Source: Bacteroidota bacterium (GTDB lineage Bacteria > Bacteroidota > Bacteroidia > Chitinophagales > Chitinophagaceae). Taken from it: a stretch of 11,217 nt of DNA. This document shows, one piece after another, positions 1-7,719 of the stretch. Position numbers and translations under genes: made by a program. Below the pieces are notes generated by a model that saw only the letters and a list, made by a program, of their open reading frames with translations, had not been told where the DNA came from and searched no databases. Numbering within the stretch: position 1 is the stretch's first letter; every line of letters begins with the position of its first letter. The stretch is from NCBI GenBank assembly GCA_025361325.1, contig JANYAL010000211.1, positions 1-11,217 of the forward strand, written 5' to 3'.

Positions 1-71
1 TAGGCAATTAACTGTCTGAAAATAATAGTATTACATACTAAAAACATACATTATAATGGGAAATATGTAGT
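1..71. other. AT-rich stretch downstream of TonB receptor gene, no gene seen
   Basis: This short AT-rich stretch lies downstream of the receptor stop codon. I see no open frame of note and no GC-rich hairpin with a T-run that would make a convincing terminator. A weak inverted repeat, TACATA (32-37) against TATGTA (64-69), is present and may be chance in AT-rich DNA. Confidence 0.4.
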
Positions 72-2240
72 TTACCAGTGGAGCTTCACGGACAGATTCA
101 GCACCCGGCCTTCAAGGGGTGCCCAGATTTGCCGGAAAACGGGATTGGTATAGGGGGGCAGGACGATGTTCTCTTTTTTGGTCTGGCGATAATCGAATAG
201 GTCCTCGCAGTTCAATACGATGGCAATATGCGGAAGATCGTAGCGCAGGAGTGCGGCGGATATAAAATAACCGGGTACGGTTGAGCCATCGTTGAGCCAC
301 TGTTTGCTGATATAGGAGAGTTCGAAACCGGCCTTGAACTGGTCGGTTATTTCGTTTGAGATAAGTGTCGCGAATTTACTTCGTGCATTCAGGGGTATTT
401 CGGGCTGCGCTGAATTGTATAATTGCTTGGCATTGGTGTAGGTGTATCCCAGGTAGGCCTCCATCTCGCCCTTCTTCATCTGTACATAGGTCTCAAAGCC
501 GCGGGTTGTTACCGGCATGCCCGCATTGACATAATAGTTCACCGCAGGGGTAGAATCAATGATAAGTGGATGATTTATCCGGGTGTAGAAAAAGGACTGG
601 TTAACGATGAGCAGGATATCGCTGAAGCGTTTCTTGTAGTTGATGTCCCAGTTGGCACCCAGCGACCGCTCGGGGTGTACTGATGAAGACAGGGCGATAA
701 ACTGCAACTCGCGTTCATCGAGCTCACTACTGAACACGGTGGGTGATTTATAGCCCATCCCTCCACCCAGCCGGGTTGTGATGGCCTGGCTTACCCGGTA
801 TAAGACGGACAGGCGCGGAAGCAGTACCGCTGTATAGCTGCTGTTCTTATCCAGTCTTAATCCGGATTGCACAATCAGCTTCTTGCTCAGTGTCCAGTCG
901 TCCTGTACAAAAAAACCGATGGTGTTCTCTGAATAATTGCTGATGCTGGAGGAGTCGGGTGTTTTCTTAGTAAAGTTCTCTCCGGAAATATTCAGTCCTG
1001 TTACAAGCGCATGCCGCTGAAATTTCCGGTAATAGCTGAGTTCAGTGAAATAGGATAACTGAAAGGCCTTCATCCCAAAAGTATTGGTGGTAATATCGCG
1101 ATTGTAAAAACTGGTAATTCCTTTCAGGTCCAGGCGGGTTTTATCATCGGGCTTGTTCACCCAGGCCGCTTCTAAGGTGTTGCGGAAAGATTTGTTCTGC
1201 ACAAAGAACCTGTGCTGGCTGTCTTCTGTTGCATGCAATACCTGCATGTCGCCGCCTTTACGGTCCTCGTAATTTCCATTATACCCGAAACTGAGCTGGT
1301 TCTTTGGATTGGGATAAAGAAAAAGTTTAGGGTGCAGGAAGAATGACCGGAGGTCGGGTACGTCGCTGAAACCATCCTTGTTGACATCGGTTGCCCGCTG
1401 TAAGGTGGAGCCGGCAAACAACGTGTATCCCGCTTTGGCGTTGCGGCCGCTGAAATAACTGTTGATATTTGTCTCGTTGAGGGTGGAATGATTCAGGAGG
1501 ATGCTGTGCTGTGGCGCATTCAACTGTGGCGATTTGGAGATGAGGTTGATCATTCCGGCTATGGCACCACCGCCGTAGAGGGTAGAGCTTGCTCCCTTGA
1601 TGATCTCCACCTGCTTCAGGTCCAAAGGCGGTATCTGCAGGATGCCGAACCCTCCCGAATACCCGCCGAAGAGGGGCATGCCGTCGCGGAGGATCTGGGT
1701 ATACTTCCCCGGAAGGCCCTGTACATGCATATCGATATTGCCCGTGGTAGCTGATGCGCGCTTATTCTGTATGCCGGCCACATCGCCCAAAAGCCCGGTC
1801 ATATTGCCCGGCAACGTGGATGATTCCTCATCGATCTCTTCGCTACCGATAACTTCTACCCGTGTGGGCAGGTCTTCGATGCGGCTATTGGTTCTACTTG
1901 AGGAAACGGTCACTTCATTCAATTGCGCTTCGCTCTTGTGCATATATACCACCGTTTCGGTATCGGACCGGGGAATATGGAAGTCCTGTTCGCGGTTCTC
2001 ATATCCCACGAATGAGAAAGTGATCTCGATATCTCCTGCCGGAAGGTTGGTGAATACCACCTTGCCATTGGCGTCAGCAATCACAGTCCGCTTCTTTCCG
2101 AAAAGCGAAACAGTTACACCCGGCAGGTTCTCCCTGCTCATCATATCTTTAACAGTACAGATGAATCGGTACTGGGCATGTGCGGGGGGGCAAATGGCCA
2201 GCACCAGGGCTATTAAAGCAACAGCAGTACTCTTTATCAA
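72..2240 (-). CDS. TonB-dependent outer membrane receptor with N-terminal carboxypeptidase-regulatory-like domain
   Basis: A 722-residue outer membrane receptor expected to import a scarce ligand (siderophore, metal complex or cofactor) using TonB energy. Residues 1-22 are a Sec signal peptide ending PPAHA, with cleavage before Gln23. Residues about 25-105 form a CarboxypepD_reg-like beta-sandwich (LPGVTVSLFG, GKVVFTNLPAGD, FVGYE), typical of Bacteroidota receptors. A plug domain follows at about 108-240 (LRDGMPLFGG, VEIIKGASSTLYGGGAIAG), then a 22-strand-type barrel to the C-terminus, which ends in Trp. It is shorter than SusC proteins (about 1000 residues) and has no SusD neighbour, so a ferrichrome/BtuB/FepA-like role is likelier than glycan uptake; the ligand cannot be read from sequence. 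The start codon is TTG: the frame is closed by TAG at 2271-2273, no ATG lies upstream, and the next Met is beyond the signal peptide. It begins 10 bases after the E1 stop, suggesting cotranscription. Confidence 0.93.
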   Translation of the reverse strand: MIKSTAVALIALVLAICPPAHAQYRFICTVKDMMSRENLPGVTVSLFGKKRTVIADANGKVVFTNLPAGDIEITFSFVGYENREQDFHIPRSDTETVVYMHKSEAQLNEVTVSSSRTNSRIEDLPTRVEVIGSEEIDEESSTLPGNMTGLLGDVAGIQNKRASATTGNIDMHVQGLPGKYTQILRDGMPLFGGYSGGFGILQIPPLDLKQVEIIKGASSTLYGGGAIAGMINLISKSPQLNAPQHSILLNHSTLNETNINSYFSGRNAKAGYTLFAGSTLQRATDVNKDGFSDVPDLRSFFLHPKLFLYPNPKNQLSFGYNGNYEDRKGGDMQVLHATEDSQHRFFVQNKSFRNTLEAAWVNKPDDKTRLDLKGITSFYNRDITTNTFGMKAFQLSYFTELSYYRKFQRHALVTGLNISGENFTKKTPDSSSISNYSENTIGFFVQDDWTLSKKLIVQSGLRLDKNSSYTAVLLPRLSVLYRVSQAITTRLGGGMGYKSPTVFSSELDERELQFIALSSSVHPERSLGANWDINYKKRFSDILLIVNQSFFYTRINHPLIIDSTPAVNYYVNAGMPVTTRGFETYVQMKKGEMEAYLGYTYTNAKQLYNSAQPEIPLNARSKFATLISNEITDQFKAGFELSYISKQWLNDGSTVPGYFISAALLRYDLPHIAIVLNCEDLFDYRQTKKENIVLPPYTNPVFRQIWAPLEGRVLNLSVKLHW

Positions 2241-2250
2241 TAACGGTCTG

Positions 2251-4275
2251 TTAATAATTAAGCAAATGTTCTATGCTTTCCCCCAGCCGGGAATAAGCCA
2301 TGAAATTCTTCTCCAGTTCCAGGTTGAAGGGTACGGGTGTATCGAGTCCGGCACAGCGAACTACCGGTGCATCCAGTATATCAAAGCAATGCTCAGCAAT
2401 CCAGGCGGCGATCTCACCACCTAGTCCCCCGGTCATCGTGTCCTCATGTAAAACCAATACTTTTCCTGTAGCGTGTACGGCCTGGCGTATGGCGGCATGG
2501 TCAAGCGGTAATAAGGTACGTAAATCGAGCAGGTAAATAGACACCCGCGGGTGGTTCTTTATATAGTCCAGTGCCCAGTGTACTCCGGCTCCGTATGTGA
2601 TGATGCTGATGTCGTCGCCGTCCTGCACCAGCCTTGCCTGGCCGATGGGTGTTTCATAATACACGGAAGGCACCGGTCCGCTGATGCTCCGGTACAGGGC
2701 TTTGTGCTCGAAGTAGAGCACAGGGTTGGGATCGTTGATGGCGGCGATGAGCAATCCCTTGGCATCTTCGGGTGTGGAGGGGTACACCACTTTTAATCCG
2801 GGGGTATGTACAAACCAGGCCTCATTGCTTTGGGAATGAAAGGGGCCAGCACCCACGCCGCCGCCGGTGGGCATGCGGATGACCACATCGGCGTTCTGCC
2901 CCCAGCGATAGTGTATCTTAGCCAGGTTGTTCACCACCTGGTTGAAGCCCGCTGTTACGAAATCGGCGAACTGCATTTCCACCATGCTCTTATAGCCTTC
3001 CAGGCTCAGTCCCAGTGCAGTACCTACGATGGCGCTCTCGCAAAGTGGAGTATTGCGCACCCGTTCTTTACCAAATTCTTCTACAAATCCTTCGGTCATT
3101 TTAAAAGCTCCTCCGTATTCGGCGATGTCCTGTCCCATCAATATCAGGTTGGGGTGCTGTTGCATGGACTGGTGGAGGCCTTCTTTGATGGCGTCGATGA
3201 ACCGTTTCTCATTTTTCGTTTCTACGGGGTTGTTTATTTTTTTTCGTTGGGGGATCTCCGCTACCCGCTGTACGTATTTTGCAGCGCGCAGCTCCTTCCT
3301 GGCATACACATCACCAAGCTCTTCAGCAATATCAAACACCATCGGTTTTGCCTGGTAAGCGATCTGCAGTTCTGATTCTATCTGGTCTTTGAAAAGATTA
3401 CGCAGTTCCACCACGTTTACTTCGTTGATGATCTTCTGACTGATGAGCCATTGTTCATAATTCTTAATGGGATCGCGCTGCCCCCATTCCTCGAAGAGTT
3501 GCTTCGGAACATATTTGGTGCCGCTGGATTCTTCGTGTCCGCGCATCCGGAAGGTCATGCATTCCACCAGGTAGGGCCGCTGGTTACGGATGCAATATTC
3601 ACGAACGCCCCGGATGGTATCGTATACTTCCAGCACATTGTTACCGTCAATGCGCACGCCTTGCATGCCATAACCCTTTGCCCTGTCCACCAGGCTCTCG
3701 CACCGGTATTGTTCATTCACGGGTGTGCTAAGCCCATAGCCGTTGTTCTCGATGACGAAAATGACGGGGAGGTCCCACACTGATGCGGTATTCAGTGCTT
3801 CATGAAAATCGCCTTCGCTGGTGCCACCATCGCCGGTGAAGGCCAGGGACAGTTTATGCTCTTTATTCAGTTTATAGGCCAGTGCTACACCATCGGCAAT
3901 GGAGAGTTGCGGTCCCAGGTGACTGATCATGCCACAGATAAAATGTTCAGCAGAGCCGAAGTGAAAACTCCTTTCGCGTCCCTTGCTGTATCCTTCCCTG
4001 TTACCCTGCCATTGCATGAATAATTTGTGCAATGGCATCTTTCGGCTGGTAAAGACGCCAAGGTTACGGTGCAGGGGCATGATCCATTCATCCGGCTGCA
4101 GGGCCATAGCCGCACCCACAGAGATGGCTTCCTGGCCGATGCCGCTGAACCATTTGCTGATCTTACCCTGGCGTAAGAGCAGGAGCATCTTCTCCTCGAT
4201 CATGCGGGGTAAGAGCAGGTCTTTGTAAAGATCAATCAGTGTGTTGTCGGTGAGGTCCTTTCGTTGGAACAGCAT
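2251..4275 (-). CDS. 2-oxo acid dehydrogenase E1 component, fused alpha and beta subunits (branched-chain type)
   Basis: A 674-residue thiamine-diphosphate enzyme that decarboxylates a 2-oxo acid and passes the acyl group to lipoyl-E2. Residues about 10-320 are the E1-alpha half, with the ThDP motif GDGGTSEGD at about 148-156 closing with ENN about 27 residues later, and the RGHEE loop near 245. From about residue 350 it is the E1-beta half (GQDIAEYGGAF, PLCESAIVG with the ThDP-activating Glu, GPFHSQSNEAWF). The alpha/beta fusion is a normal Bacteroidota form, usually annotated as 2-oxoisovalerate (branched-chain) dehydrogenase E1; substrate is inferred. No E2 or E3 gene lies in the window. 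I chose ATG at 4275. The frame extends to a TTG at 4302, but that codon lies inside a good -7 promoter element, and related proteins begin near this Met (MLFQRKDL). The TonB receptor gene follows after 10 bases. Confidence 0.94.
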   Translation of the reverse strand: MLFQRKDLTDNTLIDLYKDLLLPRMIEEKMLLLLRQGKISKWFSGIGQEAISVGAAMALQPDEWIMPLHRNLGVFTSRKMPLHKLFMQWQGNREGYSKGRERSFHFGSAEHFICGMISHLGPQLSIADGVALAYKLNKEHKLSLAFTGDGGTSEGDFHEALNTASVWDLPVIFVIENNGYGLSTPVNEQYRCESLVDRAKGYGMQGVRIDGNNVLEVYDTIRGVREYCIRNQRPYLVECMTFRMRGHEESSGTKYVPKQLFEEWGQRDPIKNYEQWLISQKIINEVNVVELRNLFKDQIESELQIAYQAKPMVFDIAEELGDVYARKELRAAKYVQRVAEIPQRKKINNPVETKNEKRFIDAIKEGLHQSMQQHPNLILMGQDIAEYGGAFKMTEGFVEEFGKERVRNTPLCESAIVGTALGLSLEGYKSMVEMQFADFVTAGFNQVVNNLAKIHYRWGQNADVVIRMPTGGGVGAGPFHSQSNEAWFVHTPGLKVVYPSTPEDAKGLLIAAINDPNPVLYFEHKALYRSISGPVPSVYYETPIGQARLVQDGDDISIITYGAGVHWALDYIKNHPRVSIYLLDLRTLLPLDHAAIRQAVHATGKVLVLHEDTMTGGLGGEIAAWIAEHCFDILDAPVVRCAGLDTPVPFNLELEKNFMAYSRLGESIEHLLNY

Positions 4276-4299
4276 GGTAAAGGGCTTATGAATCGGTAT

Positions 4300-4307
4300 C
4301 AAAGTTA
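4300..4307 (-). promoter_or_regulatory. Candidate Bacteroidota -7 promoter element for E1
   Basis: On the minus strand this reads TAACTTTG, an exact match to the Bacteroidota -7 consensus TAnnTTTG. It would place transcription start near 4294 and leave a leader of about 20 bases before the ATG at 4275. I do not see a convincing -33 TTTG partner, so this rests on one element plus its position. Confidence 0.5.
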
Positions 4308-4397
4308 ACTGATGTTTGGCTAAGAGAGCGCTCTGCGGGTTAAGGGAAAAGGAGAAAAATGAGTTGTGGTATTCTGTTTCCGTTTCTTTCCGTTAAA

Positions 4398-4430
4398 ATT
4401 GTTGTACTTCTAGTATAAGTGTGCTACAAT
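4398..4430 (-). terminator. Imperfect hairpin between holin-like gene and E1, possible terminator
   Basis: An inverted repeat has outer arms ATTGT/ACAAT and inner arms TACTT/AAGTG (one G-U pair), separated by a small internal loop and closed by a 7-base loop. On the minus strand it is followed by TTTT, so it could end the M16B-holin transcript about 50 bases after the holin-like stop at 4481. It is AT-rich and weak. The rest of 4303-4480 shows nothing else except the E1 promoter element. Confidence 0.3.
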
Positions 4431-4480
4431 AAGATAAAACCTGTAGAAAGTTCAGGCAGTCCCCATTTCTCCGGGAGCTC

Positions 4481-4849
4481 CTAGCTTTCTGTATTTTTTT
4501 CTTTTCCGCTGGCCTGGCGCTGCACAAAAGAATTGAAAAAAGAGAGTGTTGCACCGAAGAGCAGGGCGTACCAGAAACTCATTACCCGGAAGCCATGCAC
4601 AAAATGCGCATCCAGGAGGATGATACAGGCGTTGATGACGAAAAGGAATAATCCCAGGGTGAGGATGGTTGCGGGTAAAGTGAGCAGTATCAGCAATGGT
4701 TTAATGAAAGCATCGAGGATGGCCAGCACGATGGCCACCAGAATGGCCGTGAAGAAGTCTACGATATACACACCCGGCAGTAAATAAGCCAGTATGAATA
4801 CATTCACGGAGCATACCAGTATTTTCAGCAACCATTTGTTCATGCGCAT
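4481..4849 (-). CDS. Phage-holin-like family IV small membrane protein (PF04020 type)
   Basis: A 122-residue inner membrane protein with about four hydrophobic helices (roughly 6-27, 30-50, 53-80 and 88-110) and a short charged C-terminal tail rich in Lys and Glu. The pattern LPGVYIVDFFTAILVAIVLA followed by a conserved DAFIKPLLILLTLPATILTL segment is characteristic of the PF04020 family. Those proteins are called holin-like from similarity to mycobacteriophage holins, but most are chromosomal proteins of unknown role. No lysin or phage gene is nearby, so lysis is not implied. Its ATG overlaps the TGA of the upstream M16 gene by one base (TGATG), which implies translational coupling. A second in-frame Met at codon 3 is an alternative start. 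Confidence 0.88.
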   Translation of the reverse strand: MRMNKWLLKILVCSVNVFILAYLLPGVYIVDFFTAILVAIVLAILDAFIKPLLILLTLPATILTLGLFLFVINACIILLDAHFVHGFRVMSFWYALLFGATLSFFNSFVQRQASGKEKNTES

Positions 4850-6129
4850 CAGATTACGACCAATTCGTAAAAGTCTTCGGCTACCAGGTATCTATTGGCC
4901 AGTTCCCGGAGCTCTTTAGCGGTGATGGTCTTGATGGTATTGATGGATTCATAAAAATAACTTTCGGGCAGGTTATTCAGGATAAGATTTTTCCAACGGC
5001 CCATGATCTGGAAGGGACCGTCGAGGTCGCCCAATATGGTACCAATCAGGTAATTGCGCACCAGCGACAGCTCCTCTTCATCAACTACCGCTTCCCGTAA
5101 ATGCTGCATCTCCTTATACACTTCAGTGATTGTGGCTTCGCACACATCCCGGCCGGCTTCGGTGCTGATGAGCCAGGCGGATTGCTGGATATGGTTCTGG
5201 ATATAACTGTGTATGCCGTAGGTGTATCCCTTGTCCTCCCGGATATTGCTCATGAGCCGCGAACCAAAGAAGCCGCCGTACAATGTATTCAGCACCATCA
5301 CTTTCATGAAATCGGGATGATGCCTGTTGGGGAAAGGCCTGGCCAGGCGTATAGCACCCTGCACACCATGGGGATCATTCTCCACTCTGTATTTCCGTTG
5401 CGCTGCAGGAGAAACGGGAATGGGTTTTACCCCATAGGTGGGTTTGTGGAAGGGATGTTTTCCGAAATGGTCATTCAGTTGTTTTTTCAGATCTGCGGGT
5501 ATCTTACCTGAAGCAAAGATTACACAGCTTCCGTGCCTGTAATAGGTATCAAAATGTGCTTTAAGCAGCGCTGTGTCCAAAGCATCTATATCAGGTGCAT
5601 TGCTGAATACACCATAGGGATGCTGATCTCCGTACACATAGGCGTCGATTAAACGGGCTGCTACGAAATCGCATTTCAGCAAACTCACGCTAAGCCTTTG
5701 TTTGGTGTTTTGTTTATAGATTGCCAGTTCGGTTTCGGGAAACATGGAATCCGTGGTCATTTCCTCCATCACCGGTAATAATGCACCCAGGTGTTTACTA
5801 AGGGTGGATAGCGTAACCACGGCGGTCTCATTGTAACAGGCCCTGCTGCAGTGGGCACCATAATAGTCGAAATGCTCATTAAGTTCAAATGCAGTATGTT
5901 TGGATGTGCCATTCTTTAGTAAGTAATTGGTGAAAGAAGCTACCGACTTTTGATTCTCTAACCAGTTACCTGCATAGAACACCATTTCCACCTGGATCAC
6001 TTCCTGCGTACCGGCATCTACCGAATATACGGGTACGCCATTGTCTAGCGTGAAGTGTTCATAAGGTTTTAACTGAAGACTGAGTTCAACAGGATCTTTT
6101 ATTAAAGGCACTTTTTTTCTGTCCAGCAT
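4849..6129 (-). CDS. M16 family peptidase-like protein, zinc site lost (non-catalytic partner)
   Basis: A 426-residue protein with the two-lobed M16 (pitrilysin/insulinase-like) fold. In the N-terminal lobe the HxxEH zinc motif is replaced by SFTNY at residues 65-69, in the segment aligned with HLFEH of the neighbouring M16 gene, so it should not bind zinc there. The C-terminal lobe keeps the conserved M16 feature RLMSNIREDKGYTYG at about 291-305, the Arg/Tyr motif that lines the substrate chamber. Family knowledge from mitochondrial processing peptidase and bacterial M16B pairs suggests it forms a heterodimer with the active subunit encoded just upstream (6438-7676). There is no signal peptide, so it should be cytoplasmic. 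The start MLDRKK fits; a promoter element lies 5 bases before the ATG. The 3' end overlaps the holin-like gene by one base. Confidence 0.92.
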   Translation of the reverse strand: MLDRKKVPLIKDPVELSLQLKPYEHFTLDNGVPVYSVDAGTQEVIQVEMVFYAGNWLENQKSVASFTNYLLKNGTSKHTAFELNEHFDYYGAHCSRACYNETAVVTLSTLSKHLGALLPVMEEMTTDSMFPETELAIYKQNTKQRLSVSLLKCDFVAARLIDAYVYGDQHPYGVFSNAPDIDALDTALLKAHFDTYYRHGSCVIFASGKIPADLKKQLNDHFGKHPFHKPTYGVKPIPVSPAAQRKYRVENDPHGVQGAIRLARPFPNRHHPDFMKVMVLNTLYGGFFGSRLMSNIREDKGYTYGIHSYIQNHIQQSAWLISTEAGRDVCEATITEVYKEMQHLREAVVDEEELSLVRNYLIGTILGDLDGPFQIMGRWKNLILNNLPESYFYESINTIKTITAKELRELANRYLVAEDFYELVVI

Positions 6130-6134
6130 AACTA

Positions 6135-6142
6135 CAAATATA
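6135..6142 (-). promoter_or_regulatory. Candidate -7 promoter element immediately before the M16 partner gene
   Basis: The minus strand reads TATATTTG, an exact TAnnTTTG match, and the element ends 5 bases before the ATG at 6129. Transcription would start at or within a base or two of the start codon, giving a leaderless or nearly leaderless mRNA. No clear -33 TTTG is visible. The 308-base gap from the upstream M16 gene supports a separate promoter. Confidence 0.5.
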
Positions 6143-6168
6143 CGTTTTGATCTCTTCTATATTCCCGA

Positions 6169-6300
6169 TCACCATGGCCTGGTAAGTAATGACCAGTAGG
6201 GTAACCCAAATGTTTTGATGTGTATTGCGGTATTACCATTTTTCACTTCTATATCCAACACTTCTTCCGATACATTTCTTTTTATGAACGGCTGCTGCAC
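6169..6300 (-). pseudogene. Possible small ORF or remnant of a decayed gene between the M16 genes
   Basis: The 308-base gap between the two M16 genes has no full gene, but a minus-strand frame is open from 6318 to the TGA at 6169-6171. From the only usable start, a GTG at 6300, it would encode 43 residues of protein-like composition (NVSEEVLDIEVKNGNTAIHI, then a stretch ending LTRPW). Just upstream, two other frames give short protein-like stretches broken by stops: KYDRIFVGTAR, in frame with the preceding M16 gene after its stop, and CYSGDTLIEEIILMD in another frame. Together this suggests a gene relic with frameshifts. I do not recognise a family, and a chance origin is quite possible. Confidence 0.2.
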
Positions 6301-6437
6301 CTTGCTTGATCTAATCCATCAAAATAATTTCTTCAATTAATGTATCACCGGAATAACATTTTACACCGGGCAGTGCCTACAAAGATCCGGTCATATTTTC
6401 CTATGTGGTCGTTAAACGGGTGTACTAAATTTACAAA

Positions 6438-7676
6438 TTAATTATCGGAATAGTAATACAGGGTATTGCAGTTGTTGGGGTCAAAGATGATTTTACATTC
6501 TTCCTGTACCCTGGCAGCCGTTACGTCCTGGTAGCGTTGGAGTTCTTTGTTGATCAGGTCGGCGTCGCCCAGCAGTTCATACATAGCGATGCTGGAGGCA
6601 CGGCTCATGACGCTCATGTCCTCGAAGGCGATCATGCTTTCGGTCTTATTCTTCACTTTATCCAGTTCCCGCTGGCTGATGCCATCCTGCTGCAATCTGA
6701 CCAGTTCTTCATTCAACGCCTTTTCTGCATCGGCCATGCTTATCCCCTTTACAAGTTTTCCCTCTATCGTAAGCAAACCCGCGTCGGTGCTGCCCAGGTG
6801 ATAGCATTCGATATTGCTGAACAACTGTTTTTCCTTTACCAGGGCCTGGTACAACCTGGACGAACCTCCTCCTCCCAGTATCTCCGTGATGAGATCGGCT
6901 ACATAGTAACGCATATCCGTACGTGAATATATATGCCAGCATTTGTACAAGGCGTCCAGTGGCACTTTTGCCCGCACTTCACTGCTCCTGGGCGCAAGTT
7001 GCTTCGGCTCGGCAGGTAGATTGCGTTCATATTTGCTCCCGGCAGGGATGGGGCCGAACCATTTTTCAGCCAATGCCCTCACCTGGTCTGTACCGATGTT
7101 CCCCGCCACCACCAATATGGCATTGGCGGGGGTGTAATGTTTAAGGAAGAAGGCCTTTACGTCTTCAAGCGTTGCGTTCTCAACATGGCTGAGTTCCTTT
7201 CCAATGGTCATCCAGCGGTAGGGGTGTACAGTATAGATGAGTTCACGCAGCTTATGCCATACATCGCCATAGGGTTTATTGATATAGTGTTCTTTGAATT
7301 CCTCGCAGACCACTTTACGCTGAACGTCGAGACTTTTCTTTCCAAATGCCAGGGAAAGCATGCGGTCGCTCTCCAGCCAGAATGCCGTTTCGATATTCTC
7401 GGCCGGGAGCTGGCAATAATAATTGGTGAGGTCGTTGGTGGTATAGGCGTTGTTCTCTCCCCCGGCCTGTTGAAGCGGTTCGTCGTAGACCGGAATGTTC
7501 ACACTGCCCCCGAACATGAGGTGTTCGAACAAATGTGCAAAGCCGGTCTTTTCAGGGTTCTCGTCCCTGGCGCCAACATCGTAGAGTACATTCACCACAG
7601 CCATGGGTGTGCTTTTATCCTCATGGACAAGAACCCTTAAACCATTGGGCAAGACAAATCTTTCAAAATGTATCAT
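6438..7676 (-). CDS. M16 family zinc metalloprotease (catalytic subunit)
   Basis: A 412-residue peptidase of the M16 (PqqL/processing-peptidase-like) family. The inverted zinc motif HLFEH is at residues 48-52: His48 and His52 bind zinc and Glu51 is the general base. The third ligand is a Glu of VVCEEFKEH at 125/126, at the expected distance. The C-terminal lobe has the Arg-Tyr motif as GGGGSSRLYQALVKEK near 268-283. There is no signal peptide, so a cytoplasmic role such as oligopeptide degradation is likely; substrates are unknown. The start MIHFERFVLPNGLRVLVHED is the normal N-terminus of these proteins. The zinc-less partner follows after 308 bases, an active/inactive pairing common in bacteria. 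The gene starts 43 bases after the aspartyl protease-like gene and has its own -7-like element four bases before the ATG. Confidence 0.95.
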   Translation of the reverse strand: MIHFERFVLPNGLRVLVHEDKSTPMAVVNVLYDVGARDENPEKTGFAHLFEHLMFGGSVNIPVYDEPLQQAGGENNAYTTNDLTNYYCQLPAENIETAFWLESDRMLSLAFGKKSLDVQRKVVCEEFKEHYINKPYGDVWHKLRELIYTVHPYRWMTIGKELSHVENATLEDVKAFFLKHYTPANAILVVAGNIGTDQVRALAEKWFGPIPAGSKYERNLPAEPKQLAPRSSEVRAKVPLDALYKCWHIYSRTDMRYYVADLITEILGGGGSSRLYQALVKEKQLFSNIECYHLGSTDAGLLTIEGKLVKGISMADAEKALNEELVRLQQDGISQRELDKVKNKTESMIAFEDMSVMSRASSIAMYELLGDADLINKELQRYQDVTAARVQEECKIIFDPNNCNTLYYYSDN

Positions 7677-7680
7677 GTTG

Positions 7681-7688
7681 CAAATGTA
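7681..7688 (-). promoter_or_regulatory. Candidate -7 promoter element immediately before the catalytic M16 gene
   Basis: The minus strand reads TACATTTG, an exact TAnnTTTG match, followed by CAAC and then the ATG. As for the partner gene, the spacing predicts a leaderless or nearly leaderless transcript. It lies in the 43-base gap after the aspartyl protease-like gene, so M16A need not depend on read-through from it. Confidence 0.5.
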
Positions 7689-7719
7689 CGGAGCCAGTTG
7701 ATTCGGCCTATCAGGGAGA

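Noticed and set aside
1597..2424. A 275-codon plus-strand open frame opposite the TonB receptor N-terminus
   Set aside because: It lies antisense to a gene with clear domains and signal peptide, spans the E1/receptor junction, and its translation is rich in Ser, Pro and Cys with no recognisable motif, as expected for a shadow frame.
2806..3375. A 189-codon plus-strand open frame opposite E1
   Set aside because: It is antisense to conserved ThDP-enzyme sequence, and the translation looks like the complement of that gene, with no family features.
2251..4275. E1 alpha/beta fusion as a possible novel gene fusion or assembly artefact
   Set aside because: Single-chain alpha/beta E1 proteins are well known in Bacteroidota. 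Both halves are complete and joined by a continuous linker.
4481..4849. Prophage lysis gene (holin) as a sign of a phage remnant
   Set aside because: PF04020 proteins are common chromosomal membrane proteins. No endolysin, integrase or structural phage gene is nearby, and the gene is coupled to an M16 peptidase gene.
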